Below, piece by piece: positions 42,765 through 51,699 of a DNA stretch of 64,000 nucleotides; position 1 is the stretch's first letter; each line of letters begins with the position of its first letter. The position numbers and the translations under genes were made by a program. Origin of the DNA: Flammeovirgaceae bacterium (lineage in GTDB: Bacteria; Bacteroidota; Bacteroidia; Cytophagales; Cyclobacteriaceae); NCBI GenBank assembly GCA_021299455.1, contig JAJTGQ010000051.1, forward strand, positions 1 to 64,000, read 5' to 3'. Under the pieces are notes generated by a model that saw nothing but the letters and a program-made list of their open reading frames with translations, searched no databases and had not been told where the DNA came from.

Positions 42765-43061
42765 TCAAATTGTCTTAGCATCTATTCGATCGTATTCAGC
42801 ATGGGTACCAATAAAACGAATGAAAGCCCAACTTCTTTTGTAGTTAAACCTAACGATAAGCCGGTAATGATTTCCTTTTATGTTGAACACGACTCTATCG
42901 TTAGGTAAAAAACTGGCACTGGAGTAAGCTATTTTTATGTCCCTTGGTGAATTCCAATCAGAATCCATTGCTGTTTTGTACCACGTCTTGAGGTATTGCT
43001 CCGAATCTTTATGCTTTCCCCAAAAATCTCGGAGCGTACTTTTAGCAAGAACCCTTTTCAT
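42765..43061 (-). CDS. higB: HigB-type mRNA interferase toxin
   Basis: 98 residues from the ATG at 43061 (MKRVLAKSTLRDFWGKHKDS); upstream codons in this frame overlap the hydrolase gene and are not part of it. RelE/HigB fold: WNSPRDIKIAYSSASFLPND, RVVFNIKGNHYRLIVRFNY and FIRFIGTHAEYDRIDAKTI, the last with the typical His/Asp/Tyr end. It would cut mRNA on the ribosome and is held by the HigA encoded next. Confidence 0.87.
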   Translation of the reverse strand: MKRVLAKSTLRDFWGKHKDSEQYLKTWYKTAMDSDWNSPRDIKIAYSSASFLPNDRVVFNIKGNHYRLIVRFNYKRSWAFIRFIGTHAEYDRIDAKTI

Positions 43062-43101
43062 AGACAAGGACAAAAGTAATAAACAGTTCCCAAAAAGGAA
43101 A

Positions 43102-44598
43102 CTATTTCTTTTCTTTCTTAAACACCATCCCTTCAAAATCCACCTTCTCAATTTTCCCTGATGTATCTAAACTAAAGTTGGCGAGGGCACTCCCATACCA
43201 ATCTTTTTCATACATGCCCCTAAACGTGTCGTAGTGCCAATGAGACAATGTGGCATTTAAAAAATTATTGGCTGAAAACTTCAGCATGCCATTGCTCACC
43301 GTAATTTCCAGTTCACCGTACAATGGATCCGTGTATTTTCCTGCATACTCTTCCAGCGGTTTTGTTGGATTAGTGTTAGTCACTCGCTTAGCTTCAAAAT
43401 CTTTCTCTTCCTTTTCGTTTTTCTGTTTTATTCCAGAATACAATTTTAAAAACTCAATGCTCCAATCTCTGTTGCCCCCCAGAGCAAAAAAATCAAAGGT
43501 TTTATAGACCAATGCTTGCCTGACTTCTGCGTGATCATAATTACCAAACACATAAATACCTAATTTGGAGTCTGGCAACTGTGCGTGAATGGCTACTTCT
43601 CCCGCCAAGCTTCCTGTATGATAGTTGATTTTCTTTCCTTTATAATCATGTTGAAACCAACCCAATCCATACGTGGTCCAGTTTGGTTTAATCAATTGCA
43701 TGGTGGGATAGAATTCATTCGCAGGCACGAGCACCTGGGGTTTGAATAATTCCTTCCAGGTGCCTGCTTTCAAAAGTCGGCCACCTTCGTATTTACTGCT
43801 GTCAAGCATGCACGCCATCCACTTGCCCATGTCTTCAATGGAAGCATTCACACTTCCTGCGGGGCCAATCTCATCGGCAATGGTTGGCTCGATGGCCTTG
43901 ATGGAACCGTTGACCATATAATGTGGTTTAGAGTGGTTGGGATTTTGCGCCTTTTTAAGGGTTGAAAAAGTTCTCGTCATTTTCAGCGGTTGAAAAATTC
44001 TGGTCTGAATAAAATCTTCCCATTTTTGATCCGATAATTTTTCAATCACTTTCCCAGCTGCCAAGTAAAAAATATTTTGGTAAATGAAACTTGACCGCAG
44101 GGAGTAGCTGGGTTCAACTTGTTGCATTTTACGCAATACTTCATCGGCAGGTATATTCATCACACCCCACAGAAAATCCGCATTTCCTACGCCACTGTTG
44201 TGAGTAAAAAGATCACGGATTTTTAATTCGCGGGTTACATAAGGATCGGCCAACTGAAATTCTGGCAGGTATTTGACCACTGCATCGTCCCACTTCACTT
44301 TTCCCTCATCAACTAGAATGCCCATGCACACAGCAGTCATTGCTTTGGTGGTAGAAGCGCACGCAAAAAGTGTTTGTGTGTCCACCATATCTTTTGTGCC
44401 TAGTTCCCTTACACCATATCCTTTTGCAAAAATCAATTTACCGCCTTTTACCACGGCCACAGCCATGCCGGGCACTTGCCACTCTAGTCGTGATTTTTCT
44501 ACATACGCATCAAATTCTTTTAGTTGAGCCATGGGTGGTTGCGCCCAAGCAGAATAGTTTATTAGAAAAAAGGAAAAGTAGGTGAGGAGCTTTTTCAT
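43102..44598 (-). CDS. Serine hydrolase (beta-lactamase class C family)
   Basis: 498 residues, exported (signal peptide ending SAWAQ). The catalytic SxxK is STTK (Ser82-Lys85), the second motif is YQN in SSFIYQNIFYLAAGK, and the third HTG in YHTGSLAGEVAIHAQLP. A C-terminal DUF3471-type lipocalin-like domain follows (PLEEYAGKYTDPLYGELEIT). Such enzymes are penicillin-binding-protein-like D-amino-acid peptidases or esterases, and resistance need not be involved. The last codons lie 40 bp before the higB start. Confidence 0.92.
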   Translation of the reverse strand: MKKLLTYFSFFLINYSAWAQPPMAQLKEFDAYVEKSRLEWQVPGMAVAVVKGGKLIFAKGYGVRELGTKDMVDTQTLFACASTTKAMTAVCMGILVDEGKVKWDDAVVKYLPEFQLADPYVTRELKIRDLFTHNSGVGNADFLWGVMNIPADEVLRKMQQVEPSYSLRSSFIYQNIFYLAAGKVIEKLSDQKWEDFIQTRIFQPLKMTRTFSTLKKAQNPNHSKPHYMVNGSIKAIEPTIADEIGPAGSVNASIEDMGKWMACMLDSSKYEGGRLLKAGTWKELFKPQVLVPANEFYPTMQLIKPNWTTYGLGWFQHDYKGKKINYHTGSLAGEVAIHAQLPDSKLGIYVFGNYDHAEVRQALVYKTFDFFALGGNRDWSIEFLKLYSGIKQKNEKEEKDFEAKRVTNTNPTKPLEEYAGKYTDPLYGELEITVSNGMLKFSANNFLNATLSHWHYDTFRGMYEKDWYGSALANFSLDTSGKIEKVDFEGMVFKKEKK

Positions 44599-44641
44599 AC
44601 AATTTTCAATTCAAGCTGTGTAAACTTAACCGAGCCAGTTT

Positions 44642-44899
44642 TTATGTTTCAACAATTTGTTTCTTGCTTACGATCCGGAATATAGCGAGTATGGCAATAA
44701 GTACCCACACGGTATTAATAAACGTAAACGGGTATGCTTCTTTGTACACACTATTAATAATCAGCAGAATGCCACCTGCTAAATTCATCAATTGAAAAAT
44801 GAGAGAATCGGATTTTATTTTTTGATAGCTATTCAGTCCATAAGCCCCTATGACAAGCAAAGAACCAATCCATCCCAAACTGCTAATTAGTATTTCCAT
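44642..44899 (-). CDS. CBU_0592-type small membrane protein
   Basis: 85 residues from the ATG at 44899 (MEILISSLGWIGSLLVIGAY), which overlaps the stop of the SMP-30 gene (TAATG). Three membrane helices; the motifs GWIGSLLVIGAYGLNSYQKI and LMNLAGGILLIINSVYKEAY match the CBU_0592 family of small PQ-loop-like membrane proteins. Function unknown; co-translated with the SMP-30 gene. Confidence 0.78.
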   Translation of the reverse strand: MEILISSLGWIGSLLVIGAYGLNSYQKIKSDSLIFQLMNLAGGILLIINSVYKEAYPFTFINTVWVLIAILAIFRIVSKKQIVET

Positions 44900-45903
44900 T
44901 ATTTTCTTAATTGAATTCGCAAAATGTTCATGTCGTTGGTGACGAAGAGCGTTTTGCAATCAGCAGTGAGTGCACAATTGGATGTGGCTTCTTCTACTTT
45001 TATTTTTCCTAACAATTCACCGCTCCCACTAAATATCCAAACCCCTCCAGGGCCAGTAGCAAAAATGTTACCCAGTGCATCCACTTTCATTCCATCGGGC
45101 AGGCCTTTTTCTGTTGATCCTATATTAGTGGCATCGTATAGAATCTTACCTGAAACGATTTCGAGCGAATCGTTTAGTTGATATTCATACCACCTGGCTT
45201 TTTCGGGATCGGAGTTGGCAACATATAGTTTTTTATGATCGGGTGAAAAGGCGATGCCATTGGGCCGAGTCAGTGAATCGATCAACAGCCGCACCTGACC
45301 ATTTGCTTTTGCGCAGTAAACCCCCTGGAACGCAATTTCTTTGGAGGAATCTGCCATGTTTTTCACTAATCCATAAGGAGGATCGGTAAAGAAAAAATTG
45401 TCGTTGTAGAACACAACATCGTTTGGGCTGTTGAATCGCTTGCCGTTATATTTATCAGCAATCGTTATGAATTCCGCTTTTGGTTGGTCGATGGGTGAGT
45501 TCATCAACGCTATTCTGCGATCGCCATGTTGACAAAGTATCAGATTCCCTTTATCATCTAATGCGAGTCCGTTGGAACCGGATTCGCCCCCATGCGCTAT
45601 TTGTGCTGTGAACCCCGAGGGGTGCAAGTATTTTGTTGCTCCTTCTTTTTCTGTCCACTGGTAGATCGTATTAGCTGGCACATCGGAAAACAAGAGCATT
45701 TGCTTGTCTTCCAACCAAAGTGGGCCTTCGCTCCATTCATAACCTTGAGCGATCACCGAAACCGTTACTTCGTTGGACATGACCGCATCGAGCGAAGGAC
45801 TAACACGCTCGAAAGAAATCGTCAAGCTTGTTTGTTGAACTTCTTTCTTGGGGCTACAGTTGACTAGCAAAGCTGCAAGGATACAGGCGTAATAAATCTT
45901 CAT
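44899..45903 (-). CDS. SMP-30/gluconolactonase-like lipoprotein
   Basis: 334 residues, lipoprotein signal with Cys at about residue 16 (LAALLVNCSP). Six-bladed propeller of the SMP-30/gluconolactonase type: EGPLWLEDKQMLLFSDVPAN (Glu metal ligand), RFNSPNDVVFYNDNFFFTDP (Asn/Asp ligands) and LTRPNGIAFSPDHKKLYVAN. These Ca/Zn enzymes open sugar lactones. The lipid anchor places it in the periplasm or on the outer membrane. Confidence 0.9.
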   Translation of the reverse strand: MKIYYACILAALLVNCSPKKEVQQTSLTISFERVSPSLDAVMSNEVTVSVIAQGYEWSEGPLWLEDKQMLLFSDVPANTIYQWTEKEGATKYLHPSGFTAQIAHGGESGSNGLALDDKGNLILCQHGDRRIALMNSPIDQPKAEFITIADKYNGKRFNSPNDVVFYNDNFFFTDPPYGLVKNMADSSKEIAFQGVYCAKANGQVRLLIDSLTRPNGIAFSPDHKKLYVANSDPEKARWYEYQLNDSLEIVSGKILYDATNIGSTEKGLPDGMKVDALGNIFATGPGGVWIFSGSGELLGKIKVEEATSNCALTADCKTLFVTNDMNILRIQLRK

Positions 45904-45975
45904 TGAGTGATGTTAATTTTTAAGTTTTATGAATTGATAAATTTAAAGTTTATTTGGAGATAAATAGATGGATCG

Positions 45976-47706
45976 ATGAACAATGTGATAGAAGTGCCAG
46001 TAAGGCCAACGCGTAACTTTTTACCTGAAGACTTTAAAGTATCGACTTGGGAAGCATTAAAGCCCTATTTGGATAAATTGGTGGAACAAAAGCTCAACAC
46101 AGCTGCCGATTTGAAAAAATGGCTCCAGCATAGAAGTGAACTGGAGTCTGTATTAAGCGAAGATCTGGGCTGGCGTTACATCCGTATGACGTGCTTTACA
46201 GAAAACGAAGAATATAGTAAGAGTTATCAGGATTTTGTTCAGCATATTCAACCACAAGCTGCGCCTTATTCGGATTTGTTAAATAAAAAAGCGTTGGAAT
46301 CTCCTTGGTTGAGCCAACTTGAAAAAGAGCCTGGCTATGACATGATGATTCGAAACTTGAAAAAGGAAGTAGAATTATACCGTGAAGAGAATATACCCTT
46401 GATGACGGAGATTACCACGGAGACGCAAAAGTATGCATCTATTTCCGGGGCTATGATGGTAGAACTAAACGGGCAGGAGATGACGTTGCAGCAAGCAGCC
46501 GTGATCTTGATGTCAACTGATCGCCATAAGCGCGAAGAAGTCTACCATAAAATCTCTGCGCGCAGGCTGCAAGATAAAGACACGTTGAATGAATTGTTCT
46601 CTAAATTAGTTGGGCTACGCCACCAGGTTTCTTTGAATGCAGATTTTTCCAACTTTAGAGATTACATGTTCAAGGCGTATGGTCGTTTTGATTACACGCC
46701 CAAAGACTGTTTTAATTTTCATGAAGCAATTGAATCGGAAGTGGTGCCCATCTTGAATGAGTTATCGAAAGTGCGGAAAGAGTTGTTGGGAGTACCACAG
46801 CTTCGCCCGTGGGATAAGGCAGTTGATGCAGAAGGCCGTGAAGCGTTGAAAGCTTTTAAAGATGGCAAAGAACTCACTGAGCGATCGATTGATTGCTTTA
46901 CCAAATTAGATCCTTATTTGGGTCAGTGTTTGTCTATCATGAAGTCGATGGGTCATTTAGATTTGGAATCAAGGAAAGGAAAAGCTCCCGGTGGTTACAA
47001 TTATCCGTTGGCTGAAATCGGGGTGCCATTTATTTTTATGAACGCCACCAGTACCATGCGCGACATGACAACGATTATGCATGAAGGCGGCCATGCCGTT
47101 CATAACTTTCTTACAAAGGATCTAGAGCTTAATGATTTTAAATCGCCACCGATGGAGGTAGCCGAGTTGGCTTCGATGGCGATGGAGTTGATATCAATGG
47201 ATCAATGGCACATCTTTTTCCCTAGTGAGCAAGACTTGAAGCGAGCCAAACGAGAGCAGTTGGAAGATATTATTGAAACATTACCCTGGGTAGCCACGAT
47301 CGACAAATTCCAACATTGGATTTATGAGAATCCTACACATTCGCTGGAAGACAGAAAACGGAACTGGAACAACACCTTTGATCAGTTTGCAGATACTGTC
47401 ACGGATTGGGCTGGGTTACAAGAAGCGAAAGATTATTTGTGGCAGAAGCAGTTGCATTTATATGAAGTCCCATTCTATTATATTGAGTATGGCATGGCTC
47501 AGTTGGGTGCGATTGCTGTATGGAGAAATTATAAATTGGATAAGCAAAAAGGTCTTCAGGGCTATATGAATGCCTTGAAATTGGGGTACACGAAATCAAT
47601 ACCGGAGATATATCAAGCAGCAGGTATCAAATTTGATTTTAGCAAAAAGTACATTAAAGAGTTGATGGATTTTGTGAGAAGAGAATTGGGTAAGATTCAA
47701 TCATAA
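45976..47706 (+). CDS. M3-family oligoendopeptidase (PepF-like)
   Basis: A 576-residue cytoplasmic metallopeptidase. The zinc motif HExxH is HEGGH in TIMHEGGHAVHNF with the third ligand Glu expected in PPMEVAELASMAMEL. It lacks a signal peptide and would degrade short peptides. It is read away from the SMP-30 gene; its last six bases overlap the stop of the convergent toxin gene at 47701. Confidence 0.92.
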   Translation: MNNVIEVPVRPTRNFLPEDFKVSTWEALKPYLDKLVEQKLNTAADLKKWLQHRSELESVLSEDLGWRYIRMTCFTENEEYSKSYQDFVQHIQPQAAPYSDLLNKKALESPWLSQLEKEPGYDMMIRNLKKEVELYREENIPLMTEITTETQKYASISGAMMVELNGQEMTLQQAAVILMSTDRHKREEVYHKISARRLQDKDTLNELFSKLVGLRHQVSLNADFSNFRDYMFKAYGRFDYTPKDCFNFHEAIESEVVPILNELSKVRKELLGVPQLRPWDKAVDAEGREALKAFKDGKELTERSIDCFTKLDPYLGQCLSIMKSMGHLDLESRKGKAPGGYNYPLAEIGVPFIFMNATSTMRDMTTIMHEGGHAVHNFLTKDLELNDFKSPPMEVAELASMAMELISMDQWHIFFPSEQDLKRAKREQLEDIIETLPWVATIDKFQHWIYENPTHSLEDRKRNWNNTFDQFADTVTDWAGLQEAKDYLWQKQLHLYEVPFYYIEYGMAQLGAIAVWRNYKLDKQKGLQGYMNALKLGYTKSIPEIYQAAGIKFDFSKKYIKELMDFVRRELGKIQS

Positions 47707-47958
47707 ATAGATGTCCTTTCGATTGCCAACATCTATAACTTCTACAAGGAGGACTTTATCGAAGATTGTGTAGATTACTCTATAGTCGCCAATTCTGATT
47801 CGAAAGCCTTCTCTTCCCTTTAGCTTCTTACAGCCGAGAGGTCTAGGATTGAAAGCTAGTGACTCAATTGATTTCAGAATCGGAGTGGAAATGGCATCAG
47901 AAAGCTTGTCGAGTTGTTTGGCAGCACCCTTAGTTAAGGTGACGGTGTACTTTCTCAT
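47701..47958 (-). CDS. RelE/ParE-type toxin
   Basis: An 85-residue RelE-superfamily toxin: KGAAKQLDKLSDAISTPILK, then NPRPLGCKKLKGREGFRIRI, then GDYRVIYTIFDKVLLVEVID and VGNRKDIYL. It acts on mRNA or gyrase depending on subgroup; the GxYRVIY/GxRKDIY pattern is the RelE-like form. It follows and overlaps its antitoxin gene by 29 bp. The stop overlaps the end of the PepF-like gene on the other strand. Confidence 0.9.
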   Translation of the reverse strand: MRKYTVTLTKGAAKQLDKLSDAISTPILKSIESLAFNPRPLGCKKLKGREGFRIRIGDYRVIYTIFDKVLLVEVIDVGNRKDIYL

Positions 47959-48148
47959 TTCTCAATTTGCGTTTTTTCTGGTAGTCTAATAACGAAATTC
48001 GACTTCCATCATCCTCTTTGCGCGCTTTGTCAAAAGCACGTATATCGTCTAACTCCTCGAGGCTGTCCAATAACTTATTGTAATCCTTTAAAGTGAGGAG
48101 TACGCCCACCTTTTTTCCTTCGGTATTAGTAATAAATTGAGCTTTCAT
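47930..48148 (-). CDS. Antitoxin (Phd/RelB-like) of the RelE pair
   Basis: 72 residues from the ATG at 48148 (MKAQFITNTEGKKVGVLLTL); an ATG at 48169 would add seven. The N-terminal beta-strand part with KKVGVLLTLKDYNKLLDSLE recalls Phd/YefM-type antitoxins, followed by an acidic and then basic helical tail (DDIRAFDKARKEDDGSR) that would wrap the toxin. It overlaps the toxin gene, the usual coupling of such pairs. Confidence 0.85.
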   Translation of the reverse strand: MKAQFITNTEGKKVGVLLTLKDYNKLLDSLEELDDIRAFDKARKEDDGSRISLLDYQKKRKLRNEKVHRHLN

Positions 48149-48211
48149 GCTGTATTTAGGTAATGCCATAACCAAAGGTAAAGAATAATTCTAAAATCAG
48201 TTCTGGTTACT

Positions 48212-48661
48212 CTACCCTCTGCACTTATCTAATAAATCACTTAACTGCGTTGCTTCCGTTTTTGTCAGGTGAAAGACGGCTAAATCGTTTTCGTCCATTT
48301 TACCATCTATCTTTTTCAGCAACGCAAGACCTGGCTCTGTAATCAGTACGTCTACAGCACGTTTGTCCTTGGGGCACTGATTTTTGGTAACTAGTTTTTT
48401 TAAGACGAGGCGATCCAAGAGCCTGGACACGTCTGAGTTCTTGTCCAGCATTCTGTTTTTGATTTCTGCACCTGATATTTTATTAGGAAGTTGCCCGCGC
48501 AGAATGCGGAGGATGTTGAACTGTTGGTTAGTAATTCCGTATTCTTTAAAGAAGTTTTTATTTCGATCATCCAGCCAAGCGGCTGTGTAGAGTAGGTTGA
48601 CAGCTACTTTGTGGTGTACATTGCGAAATTTAGGTTGCTGTATTTCTTCTTCGATTTTCAT
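48212..48661 (-). CDS. MarR-family regulator
   Basis: 149 residues, a plain winged-helix MarR: QQFNILRILRGQLPNKISGA, KNRMLDKNSDVSRLLDRLVL (recognition helix) and LVTKNQCPKDKRAVDVLITE (wing). It lies 65 bp downstream of the YceI gene on the same strand, separated by a terminator, and most likely represses it through the palindrome at 49340. It lacks the Cys tail of the MarR protein at 25069. Confidence 0.92.
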   Translation of the reverse strand: MKIEEEIQQPKFRNVHHKVAVNLLYTAAWLDDRNKNFFKEYGITNQQFNILRILRGQLPNKISGAEIKNRMLDKNSDVSRLLDRLVLKKLVTKNQCPKDKRAVDVLITEPGLALLKKIDGKMDENDLAVFHLTKTEATQLSDLLDKCRG

Positions 48662-48671
48662 GATGTTGATC

Positions 48672-48712
48672 TAAAAAAAATCCACGACCTTTCTCGAAGC
48701 CGTGGATCTTTT
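48672..48712 (-). terminator. Intrinsic terminator of the YceI gene
   Basis: Stem ATCCACGAC / GCCGTGGAT (one mismatch), in the minus direction followed by eight T; it lies between the YceI stop and the MarR start. Confidence 0.85.
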
Positions 48713-48726
48713 TCATTACGCTTAAA

Positions 48727-49296
48727 TTAGTTTTTAGCAAATTCAGCATTTGCTGTGATAACCACTTCCTCGCTTAAGATAGCACTTGGATACTTTGCAC
48801 CGATATTGAAATCAGCTCTTTTAATGATTCCTGAAACTTTAAATCCGGCAACAGTTTTTTGGTTATAGGGATGAACGACTGGACCATTTACAATCACATC
48901 TAACGTCACAGGTTTAGTTATGCCATGCATGGTAAGATCACCAACTAACTTGTACTTTTTGCCCTCCACTTTTGTAAGTGATTTGCCTTTGAAGGTAAGA
49001 GTTCCAAATTTTGGTGCATCGAAGAAGTCTTCATTCTTCAAGTGTTTGTCGCGACCTTCGCTATTTGTGTTAATGCTGTTTACGTCAGCGCTGAATTCGA
49101 TGGCGGCATCACTGAAGTCTTCTTTTGAAGAAGTTAGTTTTGCATCGAAAGAGTTAAAAGCACCTTCTACATCAGAAATCATGAGGTGAGTAATGCCAAA
49201 GCCTACTTTAGCGTGCGACTTATCCAATGTCCACGTTTGAGCAGAGACTGTCCCAGCTACTAATAGTGCGAGTAATAGTGTGTTAAATTTTTTCAT
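48727..49296 (-). CDS. YceI-family lipid-binding protein
   Basis: 189 residues from the ATG at 49296 with signal peptide MKKFNTLLLALLVAGTVSAQ. YceI landmarks: TWTLDKSHAKVGFGITHLMI, then EGAFNSFDAKLTSSKED, then HLKNEDFFDAPKFGTLTFKG and AGFKVSGIIKRADFNIG. YceI proteins bind polyisoprenoid-like lipids in the periplasm. It has its own terminator and a palindromic operator upstream; the adjacent MarR gene is the probable regulator. Confidence 0.93.
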   Translation of the reverse strand: MKKFNTLLLALLVAGTVSAQTWTLDKSHAKVGFGITHLMISDVEGAFNSFDAKLTSSKEDFSDAAIEFSADVNSINTNSEGRDKHLKNEDFFDAPKFGTLTFKGKSLTKVEGKKYKLVGDLTMHGITKPVTLDVIVNGPVVHPYNQKTVAGFKVSGIIKRADFNIGAKYPSAILSEEVVITANAEFAKN

Positions 49297-49339
49297 GGTT
49301 TTGTTTGTTTTGTGCAAGTATAACGGAAGTTCTAAATAT

Positions 49340-49351
49340 ATGTTTAAACAT
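49340..49351 (-). promoter_or_regulatory. Palindrome ATGTTTAAACAT upstream of yceI
   Basis: Perfect 12-bp palindrome 44 bp ahead of the YceI start. A near -7 box TATACTTG lies between it and the gene. Placed like a repressor site around the -33 region. Confidence 0.6.
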
Positions 49352-49396
49352 GCATTTTATTTTTTATAACTGCTTGATAAAGAGCTAGAAAAAATT

Positions 49397-51622
49397 CTAT
49401 AAATTTAACCAGTAGGTAAATTTGAGGACGATTGCGCGGAGCTTTGGCTGCCAACTTTGGTATTGAATACCATCTTTTAGTTCGTCACTGGCAAAGTAGT
49501 TGTCGGTATAGGAGATGAATAGATCGGAGACTGGCCGGAACCGCCACTGAAGTCTGGAGTTGATGTTTACGTTATTGATTTGGTTGTTGTACTGGACAAA
49601 CGTGGTCCAAAAGACATTGCGCGAGAAGGTAATATCAAAGCGAGGGCCTACAAGTACCAATTCGGCACTCTTATAGGGTGCGGGAAGGTTGATTTTGTTG
49701 TAGCTGTAGTTCAGTGAAAGAACTGCATAAGGCTGGGCTCGATAGTTAATAGTCCCGGAGAAATTTAACCGATTTCCATTGAAGTACTCTCCAGAACGGG
49801 TTGCTATATCGAAGAAAAACTTTTTTCGAGCATCTGAGAAGTAGTTTGCCACGACCACTTTGTTTGTATAATCAGTTCCATTGGCAAGCTCCAAACCGCC
49901 TGTGTTGGTTGGGTCAAAGGCACTAAAAAGATAGACATACTCCTGTCGAAGTCGAATATTGAACTGAGCAGTGCTCTGAAACCGAATACGATACATGAAG
50001 TTAAAATCGTAGTCGGTGATTCCATATTTTTTATTTCCGATCACATCAAAATCTAGTCCAGGCCCGTGGTTGTTGATAATTCTGGACTGTGGATAAAAGT
50101 TATACCAAGTCGTGGGAGCGAGTCTCATATAGTCTTTTCTTCGAGCAAAGCCGACCTCGGGATTGTAGTTAGCACCAATATTCATTGCCGTGCCTGATAC
50201 CTCCCATCGCAACGTATTGTAAGCCAAGCGTGCAGACATGGCGAATGCAGAGTCAGTTTGGTTATTGGTAAGTGAACGGTGATAGTAAAATTTCCCATTC
50301 CATCTGTTGTCTTTGCTCGCAAGATTGTAGTCTAAGCCAATCACCCTATTGAACTTTTGCGGGCTAACCAGAAAATCAGCGCCTATCGAGTCTTGAAATG
50401 CTTGCTTATTGATAAAAATCATTCCGATGTTGGATCGCGCAAATAATTTTCGTTGGAAGGTTGCTACGGTATAGTTAGTGGAGGGCAGATTGTTGTTTCT
50501 GTCTTCACCCGCTTGCATCGTCAGTAGGCCCACCCGCAAATTGTTATTGACCTTCCCACTTAGCCGGGCACCAAAGTAGATAGGATTTTCTACGTTCTGT
50601 CCCGTGTTTTGATCACGGGTAACCCCAATTCTCCTTGAGAAGAAAGGCCGCATACCTTCGCCACCGAAGTCAGAAAATAAGTCTGCGTTCTCCAAAAAGA
50701 ATTGCCTCCGCTCTGGAAAGAAAATTTCAAACCGGTCTAGGTTAGTCACCTGCTGGTCTACCTCGACTTGCGAAAAATCCGGGTTAATAGTTAAATCTAA
50801 ATTTAGGGCGGGGCCCAAAGCAATTTTCGCATCTCCGCCCCATGCAAAGCTCTCGCTCTGTGGTTCATTTTTTTCAAAATTCTGATTGATGCGAGCTGCG
50901 GCATAAGGTATCAGGGATACATTTGATCCCGGTTTATCAAGTGGTTTATCCCAGATTAATGGCCGGGTGAATGCCAGCGAAATCAAAGGGAAATTTCTTG
51001 GGATGGGCGCCCAGGTCGAACGTTCGGCATTTGCGCTATTGATTCTGTAGAAGTTAACATTCCATGAACTTAGCCCGTGTTTATATCTTAATGACTTAAA
51101 CGGTATGGCAAACTCACACACCCATTTGCCATCCAGGATTTTTGCTTCCGAATACCATTTATTGTCCCAGTTTAATGAGAGGTCCGACTGCGCTCCACTT
51201 CCACCATTTGCGACCAGCCCCTCACGTTGCACTCCGTAGGGATTTACTCCAAACTGAAAAGAGTTTGTGTTGTCTTTAAATGTGTCGAATTGAACGACAA
51301 AAGAATCATTTGCTTCCCCCCTAAAATCTCTGCGAAGCGAAGGGGTCACATAGGTGTCTTTCTCTTTGCTGTGCAGGATAGCGTACAAGTAGATGAAGCT
51401 ATCATCGTAGGTCATACGAACTTCCGTTTGGGCTTGTGCGTAGGACGAGTCAAACGGAAAAAATTGTTTGAAGTGGTTGGCTACTTCGGCATCTCTCCAA
51501 ACCGCCTCGTTCATTTCGGCATCCACGACTATCCGTTCAGCCGTTTTTTTTATGTTTAGTCCGGGTAGTTGGGCCCAAACTTGGACCGAGCACACCAGAA
51601 GCAAAAACAACAAACGACCCAT
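49397..51622 (-). CDS. DUF5916 outer-membrane protein with CBM9-like domain
   Basis: 741 residues: signal peptide MGRLLFLLLVCSVQVWAQ, CBM9-like region (RIVVDAEMNEAVWRDAEVAN, EVRMTYDDSFIYLYAILHSK) and DUF5916 barrel (LDLTINPDFSQVEVDQQVTN, FPERRQFFLENADLFSDFGG, FFSRRIGV), ending in KFTYWLNL. It is the same architecture as 38737 and nearly the same length, so the two are old paralogues. No enzyme signature; role unknown. Confidence 0.88.
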   Translation of the reverse strand: MGRLLFLLLVCSVQVWAQLPGLNIKKTAERIVVDAEMNEAVWRDAEVANHFKQFFPFDSSYAQAQTEVRMTYDDSFIYLYAILHSKEKDTYVTPSLRRDFRGEANDSFVVQFDTFKDNTNSFQFGVNPYGVQREGLVANGGSGAQSDLSLNWDNKWYSEAKILDGKWVCEFAIPFKSLRYKHGLSSWNVNFYRINSANAERSTWAPIPRNFPLISLAFTRPLIWDKPLDKPGSNVSLIPYAAARINQNFEKNEPQSESFAWGGDAKIALGPALNLDLTINPDFSQVEVDQQVTNLDRFEIFFPERRQFFLENADLFSDFGGEGMRPFFSRRIGVTRDQNTGQNVENPIYFGARLSGKVNNNLRVGLLTMQAGEDRNNNLPSTNYTVATFQRKLFARSNIGMIFINKQAFQDSIGADFLVSPQKFNRVIGLDYNLASKDNRWNGKFYYHRSLTNNQTDSAFAMSARLAYNTLRWEVSGTAMNIGANYNPEVGFARRKDYMRLAPTTWYNFYPQSRIINNHGPGLDFDVIGNKKYGITDYDFNFMYRIRFQSTAQFNIRLRQEYVYLFSAFDPTNTGGLELANGTDYTNKVVVANYFSDARKKFFFDIATRSGEYFNGNRLNFSGTINYRAQPYAVLSLNYSYNKINLPAPYKSAELVLVGPRFDITFSRNVFWTTFVQYNNQINNVNINSRLQWRFRPVSDLFISYTDNYFASDELKDGIQYQSWQPKLRAIVLKFTYWLNL

Positions 51623-51699
51623 GAATACAAAAATTTTTGCAATGATAGTTGTTTTTGAGAACCTGAGATGTAGAATTTTTATGAGCGGCCTAGTCAGAC

